Below, one piece after another: positions 1-8,719 of a DNA stretch of 64,000 nucleotides (positions are counted from its first letter, which is position 1; the number at the start of each line of letters is the position of its first letter). The stretch spans positions 83,247-147,246 of the forward strand of contig JACDOD010000008.1 in assembly GCA_017656265.1 (NCBI GenBank), written 5' to 3'. Source of the DNA: Bacillaceae bacterium. GTDB lineage: Bacteria; Bacillota; Bacilli; Bacillales; Alkalibacillaceae. Both the position numbers and the translations under genes were made by a program. The notes beneath the pieces were generated by a model. That model was not told where the DNA came from. It searched no databases and saw only the letters and a list, made by a program, of their open reading frames with translations.

Positions 1-22
1 TCCCACTACGTTCAGATAAAAC
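1..22 (-). CRISPR. Leader-proximal end of a second CRISPR array (cut by window edge)
   Basis: The first 22 bases are the last 22 bases of the 29-bp repeat seen in the array at 9860-11265 (plus-strand reading ends in CAGATAAAAC). The following bases resemble the sequence flanking the other array, so this is the leader-side repeat of an array that continues to the left of the window. By analogy it is transcribed on the minus strand, away from cas2. Confidence 0.9.
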
Positions 23-240
23 CCTGAAAACTATAAAATCAGACCCCTTGTCTCATAAGGGGTTAAGCACCATCCTTATCACCTAAGGATTCCTGATTTT
101 GCAGTAAATCGTCAGTCGTGTTTTTAGAAAATTGATTAAATGATACTCTATCCCTTGATACACATGGCATAGACCGGTATTTACTAAATAATCGATCTGC
201 TGCAAAACAAGGACTGATACAGTAATAATTTTACAGAGTT
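23..240 (-). promoter_or_regulatory. Leader of the second CRISPR array
   Basis: The stretch between the terminal repeat and cas2 shares blocks with the region right of array 1. These include TTTTGCAGTAAATCGTCAG at 97-115, followed by TCGTG, and a CCCCTT/AAGGGG hairpin near the repeat. A partial inverted copy of the first block (GATCTGCTGCAAAA, 194-207) lies about 85 bp away. Shared sequence beside both arrays is what is expected of leaders that carry the array promoter and adaptation signals. The exact promoter was not resolved. Confidence 0.7.
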
Positions 241-250
241 TGCGTGTTTT

Positions 251-514
251 TCACAAGAATAAATCTATTGGACTTTTCTCCTGGCCATAAATTATTTTTT
301 GAATGTTACGCGGGTTCTTTACCTGATATAGATATATGGAATCTTCCTCTTCCTCAATTATCTTATGAAGCTCAGATAAGCATTCCGATAATTTTCCTTT
401 GGATATCTCTCCCTCAAAAACGGAATTTTGTGTCCAATCCAGGTATTTTCTTAATTTTTTACATACCTTACCCACTCTTTTCTCACCTACATCATAAGTA
501 ATGATCACAAACAT
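251..514 (-). CDS. cas2: CRISPR-associated endoribonuclease/integration subunit Cas2
   Basis: This 87-residue protein has the Cas2 size and ferredoxin-like fold signature. It opens MFVIITYDVGEKR with the conserved Asp after the first beta strand, followed by a KVCKKLRKYL helix and an NSVFEGEI strand. Cas2 forms the Cas1-Cas2 complex that inserts new spacers at the leader end. It is the last gene of the cas operon, starts 3 bp after the cas1 stop, and is followed directly by the leader of the second array. Confidence 0.95.
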   Translation of the reverse strand: MFVIITYDVGEKRVGKVCKKLRKYLDWTQNSVFEGEISKGKLSECLSELHKIIEEEEDSIYLYQVKNPRNIQKIIYGQEKSPIDLFL

Positions 515-517
515 AAA

Positions 518-1504
518 TTACCACCACACTTTCAAAGGTTTGTAATCCTCATCACCAATAAAATGTTTCACTAACTTATAGCACTCTAGACGAATAAGGT
601 AACGATAAGATGTGTTTCGTTTTAGTGAACGATGTTTTACGGTCTGTTTCAAACGTTCTTCCCACGCTTGAATGAACCGTTTTTTCCCCTCTTCATTTAA
701 ATAACAAATTTCACCCTCGAGCTGATCAAAATGTGATGGAGTAATTCTGCGTTTGTTGATTAAAGATAGTATTATGGAATCAACAATTAATGGCTTAAAT
801 ATTTCTGCTATATCAAGACTGAGTGAAAATCGTTTTGTTGACGGTTCATGTAAATAGCTAATGGTTGGGTTTAATGGTGTTTTATATATTTCAGAAAGGA
901 TTACCTGATACATTAACGTATTACCAAATGATATCATGGCGTTTAGTGGATCCCGCGGAGGTTGTTTCTCTCTTCTCTCAATTGCAAAATCTTGCTTAAC
1001 CATGTGGTTAAAAGCTTCATAATAAAGCTGGCGAATTTGTCCTTCTTTTCCCATTAAAGTTGGAATATCAGTAGACGTTTGAAATTGTTGTTCTATTGCT
1101 TCTATTTCATCCATAATAGATTCCGTGTGGCTTTTATGCCTTCTTAAATTTCTTTGTATATGGTGAACTGCACCATGAAGAAATTGGAAAGCGAGTTTCA
1201 TACGTTTGTAATGATCCAAATAATTTTCACTTTGCTTTACAATGACAAAGCCTGACTCTTTCTTTTCTCTTGGATAAAAAGTTCCCGAATAATATCCATA
1301 ATAGTTGTAAAAGGAAAGGAGAATCCCGTACTGGGTTAAATAACTCAAAAGTTTGCTATTCACATCAATTTCTCCAAAGAGATGAAGTGTTCTAATCTTC
1401 TCAATAGGCAATGGCTTCTTTTCACCGGATTCTTTTTCAAAATATATTGTATTATCTTTTCGTTTTAATCTGCCGTTTGAAAATATATAATGATCACGCA
1501 TCAT
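518..1504 (-). CDS. cas1: CRISPR-associated integrase Cas1 (type I-B)
   Basis: Cas1 is the integrase that joins protospacers to the array. The metal-binding residues can be placed: Glu in MGKEGQIRQLYYEAF, His in YLHEPSTKRF, and Asp in LSLDIAEIFKP. An open frame continues upstream to 1618, but the domain begins at MRDHYIFSNGRLKRK. I therefore choose the ATG at 1504 (the next codon, 1501, is also ATG), which follows GGGAGGTGGG. This gives about 328-329 residues, normal for the family. The start overlaps the cas4 stop by about 10 bp, indicating translational coupling. Confidence 0.95.
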   Translation of the reverse strand: MMRDHYIFSNGRLKRKDNTIYFEKESGEKKPLPIEKIRTLHLFGEIDVNSKLLSYLTQYGILLSFYNYYGYYSGTFYPREKKESGFVIVKQSENYLDHYKRMKLAFQFLHGAVHHIQRNLRRHKSHTESIMDEIEAIEQQFQTSTDIPTLMGKEGQIRQLYYEAFNHMVKQDFAIERREKQPPRDPLNAMISFGNTLMYQVILSEIYKTPLNPTISYLHEPSTKRFSLSLDIAEIFKPLIVDSIILSLINKRRITPSHFDQLEGEICYLNEEGKKRFIQAWEERLKQTVKHRSLKRNTSYRYLIRLECYKLVKHFIGDEDYKPLKVWW

Positions 1505-2012
1505 CCTCTCCCACCTCCCTTGCAAAGCAAAATGCATAGTATGAACAAGATTTACAGTAAGGCAACTTCTTGACAGGTGGAGGAGAAGGCTGTTCAATAA
1601 TCTTATATACTTCTGCAATGGCTTTTTGTATTTTGTTACGGTTTTTGTCAGACAACACTACTTCCAAAGTACGTTTTTCTTTTGTATAACTGATTAATCC
1701 TTTCTTTTCGATGCCCCTCATCGATAATTGATATAAATAAAATAGCATTTGCAGCTTGTCCGATTCCTTCATTTTACTTGAAATTTTCACTTCTCTTACA
1801 TAACTTCCATCAATGGCATCTATCTTAAAAGCACCATCTATAAAAGTCTCTTTTTCCTTCAGCCTCGGATAAGAATTTTCATGGAGCAGCTTTCCCTGCA
1901 TGACCCTGTCATGTTCCTCTTCCATCCCAATACCCTTACGATATAACCATAATTTCCGTTTACACAAAGAATAATAGTGAAGATCTACTCCACCTACAGT
2001 TTGATTAGCCAT
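1494..2012 (-). CDS. cas4: CRISPR-associated exonuclease Cas4
   Basis: Cas4 is a RecB-like nuclease that trims prespacers and helps select PAM and orientation for Cas1-Cas2. The N-terminal Cys (YYSLCKRKLWL) and the C-terminal cluster CKSCSYYAFC supply the four Fe-S cysteines. HENSYPR, FKIDAID and VREVKISSKM contain the nuclease residues. The start chosen is MANQTVGGVDL at 2012, because the frame upstream of it lies inside cas3. The product has 172 residues. It starts 17 bp after the cas3 stop and overlaps cas1. Confidence 0.93.
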   Translation of the reverse strand: MANQTVGGVDLHYYSLCKRKLWLYRKGIGMEEEHDRVMQGKLLHENSYPRLKEKETFIDGAFKIDAIDGSYVREVKISSKMKESDKLQMLFYLYQLSMRGIEKKGLISYTKEKRTLEVVLSDKNRNKIQKAIAEVYKIIEQPSPPPVKKLPYCKSCSYYAFCFAREVGEDDA

Positions 2013-2028
2013 TTTTATCCTTCCTTTT

Positions 2029-4248
2029 CTAATCAAATATACTTTCAGACTGGTCCAGGAGACCTTTCTCATTGGAGTAGTCACAATGGATACAGTACAA
2101 CCCTTTAAGATCATCCAAAGGAGTTATTCCTATTTTCTTTGCCCGCCATTCATTTACATTTACACTATATCGTTCAAGATGTTTTCGATATCTACGCTTA
2201 TCCGCTTTTGATTGGGACTGCTTCCATTTATTATAAATCTCCTGGAATTCCCGTTGTTCGGCATATTGTATGGGGACAGCTTGTACTTGCTGAATATCGC
2301 GTAGCAAATCTTGAGCCTCTTGTTTTTTTATTTCATAATGCGGGCGATTTGTTAACTGTTTTAATGTAAGGTCAAATTCCTTTTTAAATGATGTGCCTTC
2401 AAGGGATTTTTCGTTATATAATTCTTTAATCATTCGATGTTTAACAGACTCTAACAGCAATCCTTTGCTATACTGTTTTAACAACTCAACACTCCGTTCA
2501 TAAATATCATAGTGATATACAGATTTTCGTCCCTTTTTAATTCCTGAAACATCTTGAGTGAAAATGTGGATATTAGGCTGGTCAACTGGTTTCTTACCCT
2601 TTCGATTACAGCGTCCATAACGCTGAAACTGACTGTCCAGTGTAGACATCTCGGTGAAAAGAAGATCAAAGTCTATATCTAGACTAGCCTCTACTAACTG
2701 TGTAGTTACCCAGACACCCGGAAGATCGTTCCTATTAAACTCCATGATTTTTCCTTCTAAGTCAGCCCGATCTTTTTTTATAAATCTTGAATGAAGTAAT
2801 GTTACATCCACCTGTCTTTCCTTTAGATCATCATATGTCTGCTGCGCCTTATCTACTGTGTTGCAAATCACAAGGATCTTATTTTTGATACTTTTCTCCT
2901 TAATCTCATTCATAACCTGTTCATCTAAAACCGATTCATCTCTGACTAAAATATGATGACGCTTAATTGAATCATCAATAAATTCGCCATATGTTATTGG
3001 AAGACGAGAGCTTGACAGTTCCTTTTTTAATGCTTTTACGTAATAATCAGGTAGTGTTGCCGTCATGATCATAAATGATCCGCCAACTTCATCTATTAAC
3101 TTCATCGCACGTATGAGCAAAGCTGCAATTCTGGGATCATAAGCCTGCAGCTCATCTATGATAACTTTTGAAGTAGCCATAGTGGCATATTCTTTTTCAA
3201 AACCAAGATAATAAAACGGAAATTTAAGAATTTGATCGATGGTTGAAATAATCAGTTTATTAGCAAACTCCTTTGACTGGCTATGAATTTTTTCAAGAAG
3301 TACGTCATCGCCTTCAATTTTGTCATATAAATAATCAAGACTTGTTGAATGAAGAAGACCAGTCGCTTCCTCACCAAATACATTCTTTCTGGTAAAACCT
3401 ATATTTTCTGGATCTGTAATACGGTCAAACATCGCATTAATACTGACTCTGAGGGGGAGTGTGAAAAAACCTTTATTGTTTCCCAGCCATAAAAGCCCGG
3501 CTTCTGTCTTGCCCATTCCTGTTTGTGCAACAACCACAAGATGATGATTCTGATTCTTTTCTGTAAAGGTTTGCAAATGATTTTTTTCTACTTTTAATTT
3601 TGCTGTGAAAAATCGATTGACATGGTCCGCTACGTTCATATCGATACCAAGTTCGATTGGTACATGTGCAGAAGCAGCATGATCTAGACGATGTAAAAGT
3701 CCCTTTAGTAATACATAACGGTAATAAAGGGAATCATCAGGCTGAATGCGTTTCTGTTTTTCAATTAAATTCATTTTTGAGGGACGCGTTTGTTCTTCTA
3801 TCGGGATTCCCATATGCTCCTCAATATCGTTTTTGTAAGGCAGTACATTTTCCTGGTAAACCTGAACAACCTCAGATTTATCAGGCTTAACAGCCCGTTC
3901 ATGATGAAAGGCAACTATTTGGGTAACCAACTTTTTTTCTTCACAGTCGAGTCCTAATTTTTTAAATGGAATACACATAACCGAAATAAAGTTGTGTGGA
4001 ATCGAATGATTCACTGAGACGTTTATCTGAGGCTTTCCAATGGCCTGGCGTAATTTATTTTGAAATGCCAGGTCAGCCTTTCCAACATCATGATACTTAA
4101 CTGCTATTTCAAGGAGTTCCCAGTCTCGTTCTGTTAAATGATGTAGTTGGGATTGATACAGATTTTTAAAGTGCTTAAGGCGTTCTTGAAGTTGATCGGT
4201 ATGTTCCTTTATCGTTTCAATTGGATTAGATTTGGCATAAAAGATCAC
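2029..4248 (-). CDS. cas3: CRISPR-associated helicase-nuclease Cas3
   Basis: Cas3 is the nuclease-helicase recruited by Cascade to degrade target DNA. The N-terminal HD nuclease motif KYHDVGKAD lies near residue 53. The SF2 helicase motifs follow: Walker A AQTGMGKTEAG (about residue 243), DELQAYDP (DExx), MTATLP (motif III) and QRYGRCNRKG (motif VI). At 739 residues with a fused HD domain it is full length for type I-B. It lies between cas5 and cas4 in one operon, and no frameshift or missing motif was seen. Confidence 0.95.
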   Translation of the reverse strand: MIFYAKSNPIETIKEHTDQLQERLKHFKNLYQSQLHHLTERDWELLEIAVKYHDVGKADLAFQNKLRQAIGKPQINVSVNHSIPHNFISVMCIPFKKLGLDCEEKKLVTQIVAFHHERAVKPDKSEVVQVYQENVLPYKNDIEEHMGIPIEEQTRPSKMNLIEKQKRIQPDDSLYYRYVLLKGLLHRLDHAASAHVPIELGIDMNVADHVNRFFTAKLKVEKNHLQTFTEKNQNHHLVVVAQTGMGKTEAGLLWLGNNKGFFTLPLRVSINAMFDRITDPENIGFTRKNVFGEEATGLLHSTSLDYLYDKIEGDDVLLEKIHSQSKEFANKLIISTIDQILKFPFYYLGFEKEYATMATSKVIIDELQAYDPRIAALLIRAMKLIDEVGGSFMIMTATLPDYYVKALKKELSSSRLPITYGEFIDDSIKRHHILVRDESVLDEQVMNEIKEKSIKNKILVICNTVDKAQQTYDDLKERQVDVTLLHSRFIKKDRADLEGKIMEFNRNDLPGVWVTTQLVEASLDIDFDLLFTEMSTLDSQFQRYGRCNRKGKKPVDQPNIHIFTQDVSGIKKGRKSVYHYDIYERSVELLKQYSKGLLLESVKHRMIKELYNEKSLEGTSFKKEFDLTLKQLTNRPHYEIKKQEAQDLLRDIQQVQAVPIQYAEQREFQEIYNKWKQSQSKADKRRYRKHLERYSVNVNEWRAKKIGITPLDDLKGLYCIHCDYSNEKGLLDQSESIFD

Positions 4249-4295
4249 CTATAATCCTCCTCCTTAAAAAATAAGGAAGATGCAATAGCTCTCCC

Positions 4296-4994
4296 TTATT
4301 GATGGAAAAAAGTAATATCTTTAAATGGATCTACATATAATTCATCAAAATTTTCAATAAATTCACCAGCTTGAACATAACCGACATGAATCTTTTCCCA
4401 CACTCGTACTCCGTTCTGAATGCGGTATTTCCAATTCAGTTTATAAGGAAAGTGAATTTCTTCTTCAATGAATTTCATAGGTATATATGCGTTATATGTC
4501 AGCTGTGGTTCTTCTTTACACCGACTTAGTTCGACTATTTCACATTCATCTATACGAACAAGGTCCTCCCACCTTCCTAAACTTAAATGATGGTTGGCTT
4601 TACCATTTATTCTAGCTTTCAACTCATGAAGGACCTCATCCTCAGCCAGTACATGAATCAATAAGTGAACGTTATACAAAAGGTGCATGTAAATTGGCAT
4701 CGTTGTTATGTCACTCATTTCCCTTTGAACACCCAGACCATCTGCTGTAAGTGCAAATTCATTTGTTTTATCTTTTTTGAAAAAATAGTGTGTCTGATAA
4801 TCTGTTACAAGAGTATCGTAATTTCCCTGAACACTGATTCTCATTGGAATAAAAGATGTTGCTTCAAGAGCTGAATGCAGCATACCTTTAACCGTTGAAT
4901 ATGGAGGCAGGGGGTAGGTTTCCGACACTTTAAAAGCAAACGGTTTTTTATAACAGGCTGTCTGCTGATACAACTTTAATCTAAGAGCTTTCAT
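4296..4994 (-). CDS. cas5: CRISPR-associated protein Cas5 (type I-B)
   Basis: This 232-residue RAMP-fold protein shows the Cas5 N-terminal signature: an early beta strand (ALRLKLYQQTACY) followed by TYPLPPYSTVKGMLHSA. Cas5 caps the 5' handle of the crRNA within Cascade. It starts 1 bp after the cas7 stop and precedes cas3, the order typical of the Tneap (Cst) form of type I-B. Assignment to Cas5t is inferred from the Cst1/Cst2 neighbours. Confidence 0.9.
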   Translation of the reverse strand: MKALRLKLYQQTACYKKPFAFKVSETYPLPPYSTVKGMLHSALEATSFIPMRISVQGNYDTLVTDYQTHYFFKKDKTNEFALTADGLGVQREMSDITTMPIYMHLLYNVHLLIHVLAEDEVLHELKARINGKANHHLSLGRWEDLVRIDECEIVELSRCKEEPQLTYNAYIPMKFIEEEIHFPYKLNWKYRIQNGVRVWEKIHVGYVQAGEFIENFDELYVDPFKDITFFHQ

Positions 4995-4995
4995 T

Positions 4996-5889
4996 TTAAA
5001 CGGTCACTCCATAATGATCCGCGACCTTTTCTTTCATGGATGAGAAAAATTCTTCAATAGATCCTGCTCTGTCACCCGCCAGCTCTGCAAATTGTTCTTC
5101 ATTGCCAAATAAACCTGAAACATAACCTATATAGGTATTTTCATCTACTTTTTCCCCCGCAAAAGTAGTCTCTAAAACGTCTTCTAAAGCTTTTACATTA
5201 ATATTGTAGCTTTTCTTCCTAGGTTCCAGAGTAACTCGACCAAGAAAGAATGGGTTAGAAACTGAATATACTCCACCAATAACAAACAATGGCGCAAGGC
5301 TTTCCTGACGACCTCGAATATTACGATTCAATAGCTTCAAGATGTCCAGAAGCTGATAAATACGGTTAACACGTTCTTCTTTTGGAAGCTTAACATCCCC
5401 ATCTACCCCTACTTTATCCAGGTCAAGCGTAATTGTGTAAGTATAGAGACTTTCATGTTGTTCAATATTAGCAAGGTTTGGAGTCTCTCCCACCCTTTCT
5501 GCCAGTCCCATATTATTGAGGAACTCTAGATCACTGCGATACGGTTCCAGAGAGACAGCATGTGATAATCTTGCAACTGCCGGGCGTTTTTCAGATTTTT
5601 TTCCTGTTTTTAGATATCCAAAAAAATCCATTTCTGCAGAATCTTCAATAGTTACATCATCTTTAAATTGAAGAGTCCCTTTTTTCTTATCCACTGTATC
5701 TAGATTCCACTCAAACCACTCGTTACCTAACCGTACAATGTCATACCTTATGCTTTGGCGTGATACAAAGGTCAGCACGTCACCATTCCCGCGATGTATT
5801 TTTTTCAACTCAGAAATATTCGCAATTCCTTCTCCGTAATTTAAAGAATTAGCACGAAAAACGACCGTAAATGTTAAACCTTTACCCAT
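4996..5889 (-). CDS. cas7: Type I-B Cascade backbone protein Cas7 (Cst2/DevR family)
   Basis: Cas7 polymerises along the crRNA spacer to form the Cascade backbone. The N-terminus LTFTVVFRANSLNYGEGI, followed by NISELKKIHRG and SRQSIRYDIVRLGNE, is characteristic of the Cst2/DevR family. The length of 297 residues fits. The start overlaps the end of cas8b by 8 bp, showing operonic coupling. Confidence 0.93.
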   Translation of the reverse strand: MGKGLTFTVVFRANSLNYGEGIANISELKKIHRGNGDVLTFVSRQSIRYDIVRLGNEWFEWNLDTVDKKKGTLQFKDDVTIEDSAEMDFFGYLKTGKKSEKRPAVARLSHAVSLEPYRSDLEFLNNMGLAERVGETPNLANIEQHESLYTYTITLDLDKVGVDGDVKLPKEERVNRIYQLLDILKLLNRNIRGRQESLAPLFVIGGVYSVSNPFFLGRVTLEPRKKSYNINVKALEDVLETTFAGEKVDENTYIGYVSGLFGNEEQFAELAGDRAGSIEEFFSSMKEKVADHYGVTV

Positions 5890-7678
5890 TGTTCAAAACC
5901 TCCTCTTTTTTAACTGATGAATCTTGCCCTAACATTCCGGCAATAAATGCACTGGCAATCGTTTCAAAATCAAGTCCTTCTTCTTTGAAGGAATCAACAA
6001 ACACACCTGGAACCTTAAGATCAGTGCCCAAGTATAAGCGGAATATTGTATCCATAAACGCCTGTTTGTTACCTGCCTTGACAGCATTGATAAGTCGATA
6101 AGCAATTCCTTCTAATTTTTTTCTGCCGCTTGCACGATATGGTCCATCTCCTGTTTGATTGTCCCGGCTGTTTACCATTTGTTCACGCAACTCTACTCCA
6201 CGGTAATAAATAAAAGAAATCAGTTTATCTTGACTTCGCATATCTTTCACCCCTTTTTTTGCCTGTAATATTCGCTGCCGCTCACGAACAGCATGAAAAG
6301 CACCCTGGCCATGATACGGATTGGAAATGGTTTCCCTCAAATACTCAAAAATCACCTCGATCGGGTCTATTCCTTTGAAAATCGTTCTGAGAAAAGCATC
6401 ACGCAGGTCTCTATGCTGCAGCCATTTCAATCCCTTCCCATATTCAGCTAAATACCTGACTAAATATGTAGGCATATGATAGTAATCAAGTAATGTTTTC
6501 TTTGCCTGATAATCAGAATGAACCTCTAAGAAAAAATAAGAATTATTTATTCGCTCGGCTTTATCCAGCGACTCCTGTAGCACATTTACGATTGCTTCTC
6601 CGAAAGTAGACCCCTTAGAACGTAAGTCACGATAATGATGATTAAGTTTCATAATGTTAAAAAAGGATTCTTGTGACAGAATCAGTCCTGCATAACGAAG
6701 TGTTTCATTTGCTTGAGCACTTCCTACTTTTCTTGAATAGAATGCCATTCCTAGCGGTGACATAAATAATATGAGCCTTGCAACCGAACTCAAGGGAACT
6801 GGCTGCTTCTTATCAAAATCCCAGTGGAAATTCACTGCTTTACTTTTCGAAAGAGCCAGAGGTGAAAAAACCATTTCTTCATAAGATTGAGTAGCCAATA
6901 ATCCGTCAATAAATGAGCATGGAAGTGCATGTTCCTTAAAATACTGCTTAACTAGATCAATTGATTTGAGTTTTTTGACAATTTTCAGCCAATCTTTAAA
7001 CGGTTTGTAATCCTGGTGTTCGGTCAAAAAATCTATGATTTCTCCTGCTTGGTTACCCGATTTCAGGAACTCTGAAAATTTTAATTCTAAATAAGCAGGC
7101 TTTACAAAATCCTTTTCAATTTGTTCAACATGTTCTTCTGTACTTTTAGCATTAAATGAGGGCTGCAGAATGCTTGTCTGACCAAAGAAGGGATTTAGTA
7201 TAACTGCTTTAACATAATTGAGAGTTAGCTTTTCATTGATTAATTTTGATGAGGCATACTTCCTATACATTTCTATCGATTTTTCAGTATTGAGTAGATC
7301 TTTTTCTTGTTTTACCCCTTTGACTTGTTCCACAATTTCACTTAATTTCTTATAATCCTCTGTATCTTCAAAATACTTCTTTACTTTTTTTACCTGCTCA
7401 TTCATCGTTCTTCTAATTTCTGTTGCATATTGCTTGATGCGGTCAGGATTTTTTTTCATTTGGTTGAAGTACCAGTTCATGCGACTAATATCTCTTTCAA
7501 CTACACTGAACCGTTGAATCAATTCATAAATATATTTTTCTGCTAAACCATTTAATGATTCAGCATTTAACGTAACCCCATTATCGCTAAAAGTGATCTG
7601 GTTCTCATCTAACAACTGTGTCAACCCTATTAATCCAGCTGTCATAGCCCATTCTTCAGCCTCAATATATATCGACAT
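5882..7678 (-). CDS. cas8b: Type I-B Cascade large subunit Cas8b1/Cst1
   Basis: This 598-residue protein has the position and size of the large Cascade subunit, which recognises the PAM and recruits Cas3. Sequence features match Cst1 by recollection (MSIYIEAEEWAMTAGLIGL at the N-terminus, and a central NPFFGQTSILQPSFN). The family diverges quickly, so the call also rests on gene order between cas6 and cas7. It overlaps cas6 by one base and cas7 by 8 bp. Confidence 0.88.
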   Translation of the reverse strand: MSIYIEAEEWAMTAGLIGLTQLLDENQITFSDNGVTLNAESLNGLAEKYIYELIQRFSVVERDISRMNWYFNQMKKNPDRIKQYATEIRRTMNEQVKKVKKYFEDTEDYKKLSEIVEQVKGVKQEKDLLNTEKSIEMYRKYASSKLINEKLTLNYVKAVILNPFFGQTSILQPSFNAKSTEEHVEQIEKDFVKPAYLELKFSEFLKSGNQAGEIIDFLTEHQDYKPFKDWLKIVKKLKSIDLVKQYFKEHALPCSFIDGLLATQSYEEMVFSPLALSKSKAVNFHWDFDKKQPVPLSSVARLILFMSPLGMAFYSRKVGSAQANETLRYAGLILSQESFFNIMKLNHHYRDLRSKGSTFGEAIVNVLQESLDKAERINNSYFFLEVHSDYQAKKTLLDYYHMPTYLVRYLAEYGKGLKWLQHRDLRDAFLRTIFKGIDPIEVIFEYLRETISNPYHGQGAFHAVRERQRILQAKKGVKDMRSQDKLISFIYYRGVELREQMVNSRDNQTGDGPYRASGRKKLEGIAYRLINAVKAGNKQAFMDTIFRLYLGTDLKVPGVFVDSFKEEGLDFETIASAFIAGMLGQDSSVKKEEVLNNG

Positions 7679-8403
7679 TAATGCACCTCCTCTCCCTCAT
7701 ATGTTAGCAATCCAAAATATGTTGTTCTTTTACCAATACCCAGTTTGTAAAGGATTTGTAAGTCATCTGGGTGTCCCGATAATTTGAATGAACCTCTGTA
7801 TGCTGTGAAGAATAAAGAGGAATTCTGGTGTTTCTTCTTAAAAAATCGGTTACTTTCTTTTATAACGGTTTTTTTCATGTTAATCGGTGTAAACTGAAGG
7901 GGCTGGTACAATTTCCGATTGGCAGCACGTTCTATCTGGAGATTAGCAAAATAATTTAGTTCTTTTTCATACTGTTCATCTGTAGGAGATAGTGGATTTC
8001 CTTTTCGGTCTTCAACTAAAATCGGGGACAAAGTTTTCATATAAACACTATTAGTAGTGATTGTTGCTTCTTTCAAAATCTGAATATTTTTTTGCTTCCA
8101 GGTCACTCCATCAATCTCATATGTTTTTAATTGTTTAAGACCGTTGAAAGCATGCACAGCAAATTCCATCTCTGAACTGACGGTTATGGTAATTTCCTTC
8201 ACTTGAATACTATCACTAGAAACTTTGAAATCTTTTAAATATGTTGCAAACGAAAATGGCTTTATTTCGTTTTTATTCTTGATGAACAATGTTTTGTAAT
8301 ATAATTCATCTTCATTTTTTATGGCTTCCTTAATTAAGCTGTAAACTTTCATTCTGTAATGAAGAGGAAGCCTGTCTACTTTATATGTTACGGCGAACCT
8401 CAT
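7678..8403 (-). CDS. cas6: CRISPR pre-crRNA endoribonuclease Cas6
   Basis: Cas6 cuts the repeat in the primary transcript to make crRNAs. The 241-residue protein begins MRFAVTYKVDRLPLHYR, as typical Cas6 proteins do, and ends with a glycine-rich loop segment (LGIGKRTTYFGLLTYEG) corresponding to the family's C-terminal G-loop. It is the first gene of the cas operon. GGGAGGTGG precedes the ATG, and a sigma-A-like promoter lies about 40 bp upstream, where a pseudo-CRISPR guide partly matches. Confidence 0.92.
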   Translation of the reverse strand: MRFAVTYKVDRLPLHYRMKVYSLIKEAIKNEDELYYKTLFIKNKNEIKPFSFATYLKDFKVSSDSIQVKEITITVSSEMEFAVHAFNGLKQLKTYEIDGVTWKQKNIQILKEATITTNSVYMKTLSPILVEDRKGNPLSPTDEQYEKELNYFANLQIERAANRKLYQPLQFTPINMKKTVIKESNRFFKKKHQNSSLFFTAYRGSFKLSGHPDDLQILYKLGIGKRTTYFGLLTYEGEEVH

Positions 8404-8443
8404 AAAACCACCTCCCTTTCTTATATTAATTTTATTGCTAATA

Positions 8444-8472
8444 ATATTACATCAAATCCCTCATTTGGTCAA
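8444..8472 (-). promoter_or_regulatory. Promoter of the cas operon
   Basis: On the minus strand TTGACC (8467-8472), a 17-bp spacer and TAATAT (8444-8449) form a plausible sigma-A promoter. Transcription should start near 8437, giving a 5' leader of about 35 nt that contains the cas6 ribosome binding site. The segment 8418-8447, covering the start site and part of the -10 box, is the region matched by the pseudo-CRISPR guide encoded at 8627-8656. Confidence 0.6.
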
Positions 8473-8532
8473 TGTTACCATGTGAATTTATAGAATTTAT
8501 TCGTTTAAGATAGTTCCATTATATTTTTTCAT

Positions 8533-8549
8533 ATGACAATAATTGTCAT
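8533..8549. promoter_or_regulatory. Palindrome upstream of the cas promoter, candidate operator
   Basis: ATGACAATaATTGTCAT is a perfect 17-bp palindrome with a one-base centre. It lies about 60 bp upstream of the -35 box of the cas promoter and downstream of the guide RNA terminator. The adjacent WYL/HTH regulator gene is the obvious candidate to bind it. Flanking GTTCC/GGAAC bases extend the dyad loosely. The operator role is inference. Confidence 0.45.
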
Positions 8550-8575
8550 GGGAACATATTTTCCTTTAAAAACAT

Positions 8576-8602
8576 AAAAAAAATGACGAGAAATACTCGT
8601 CA
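8576..8602 (-). terminator. Intrinsic terminator of the pseudo-CRISPR RNA
   Basis: TGACGAG (8584-8590) and CTCGTCA (8596-8602) form a perfect 7-bp stem with a 5-base loop. On the minus strand the stem is followed by eight T (8576-8583). It overlaps the outer end of the second degenerate repeat, so transcription stops right after the guide unit and does not read on into cas6. Confidence 0.85.
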
Positions 8603-8685
8603 ATCCCCACTGCGTTCAGATAAAAGTTATACATTTTGAAAAAAATAATATAAGAATTTTATATCCCACTGCGTTCAGATTTTTT
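8576..8685 (-). ncRNA. Pseudo-CRISPR guide RNA (CreR-like) upstream of cas6
   Basis: Two degenerate copies of the array repeat lie here. One spans about 8657-8685 (contains TATCCCACTGCGTTCAGAT), the other about 8598-8626 (CCCCACTGCGTTCAGATAAA). They flank a 30-bp pseudo-spacer at 8627-8656. Both carry the same ACTGCG variant instead of ACTACG. The unit has its own minus-strand promoter (8691-8719) and ends in an intrinsic terminator, predicting an RNA of about 110 nt. Read as a crRNA, the guide starts TTCTTATATTA, and the identical 11 bases occur at 8418-8428 next to CCT, beside the cas6 start region. This resembles the Cas-regulating crRNA-like RNAs described in other type I systems. Function here is inferred. 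Confidence 0.72.
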
Positions 8686-8690
8686 ACAAT

Positions 8691-8719
8691 AGTATACAGG
8701 ACTCTACTTGTTATTTCCA
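8691..8719 (-). promoter_or_regulatory. Promoter of the pseudo-CRISPR RNA
   Basis: On the minus strand TGGAAA (8714-8719, the last two codons of the WYL gene), a 17-bp spacer and TATACT (8691-8696, five of six consensus bases) form a promoter. Its predicted start lies at the edge of the first degenerate repeat. This makes the guide a separate transcription unit rather than a decayed array tail. Confidence 0.6.

Noticed and set aside
244..501. Open frame antisense to cas2
   Set aside because: It fully overlaps cas2 on the other strand, and its translation has no recognisable features.
8404..8710. CreTA-type toxin gene beside the pseudo-CRISPR unit
   Set aside because: No small ORF with a ribosome binding site was seen near the unit. 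The promoter-directed match favours regulation of cas genes instead of toxin repression.
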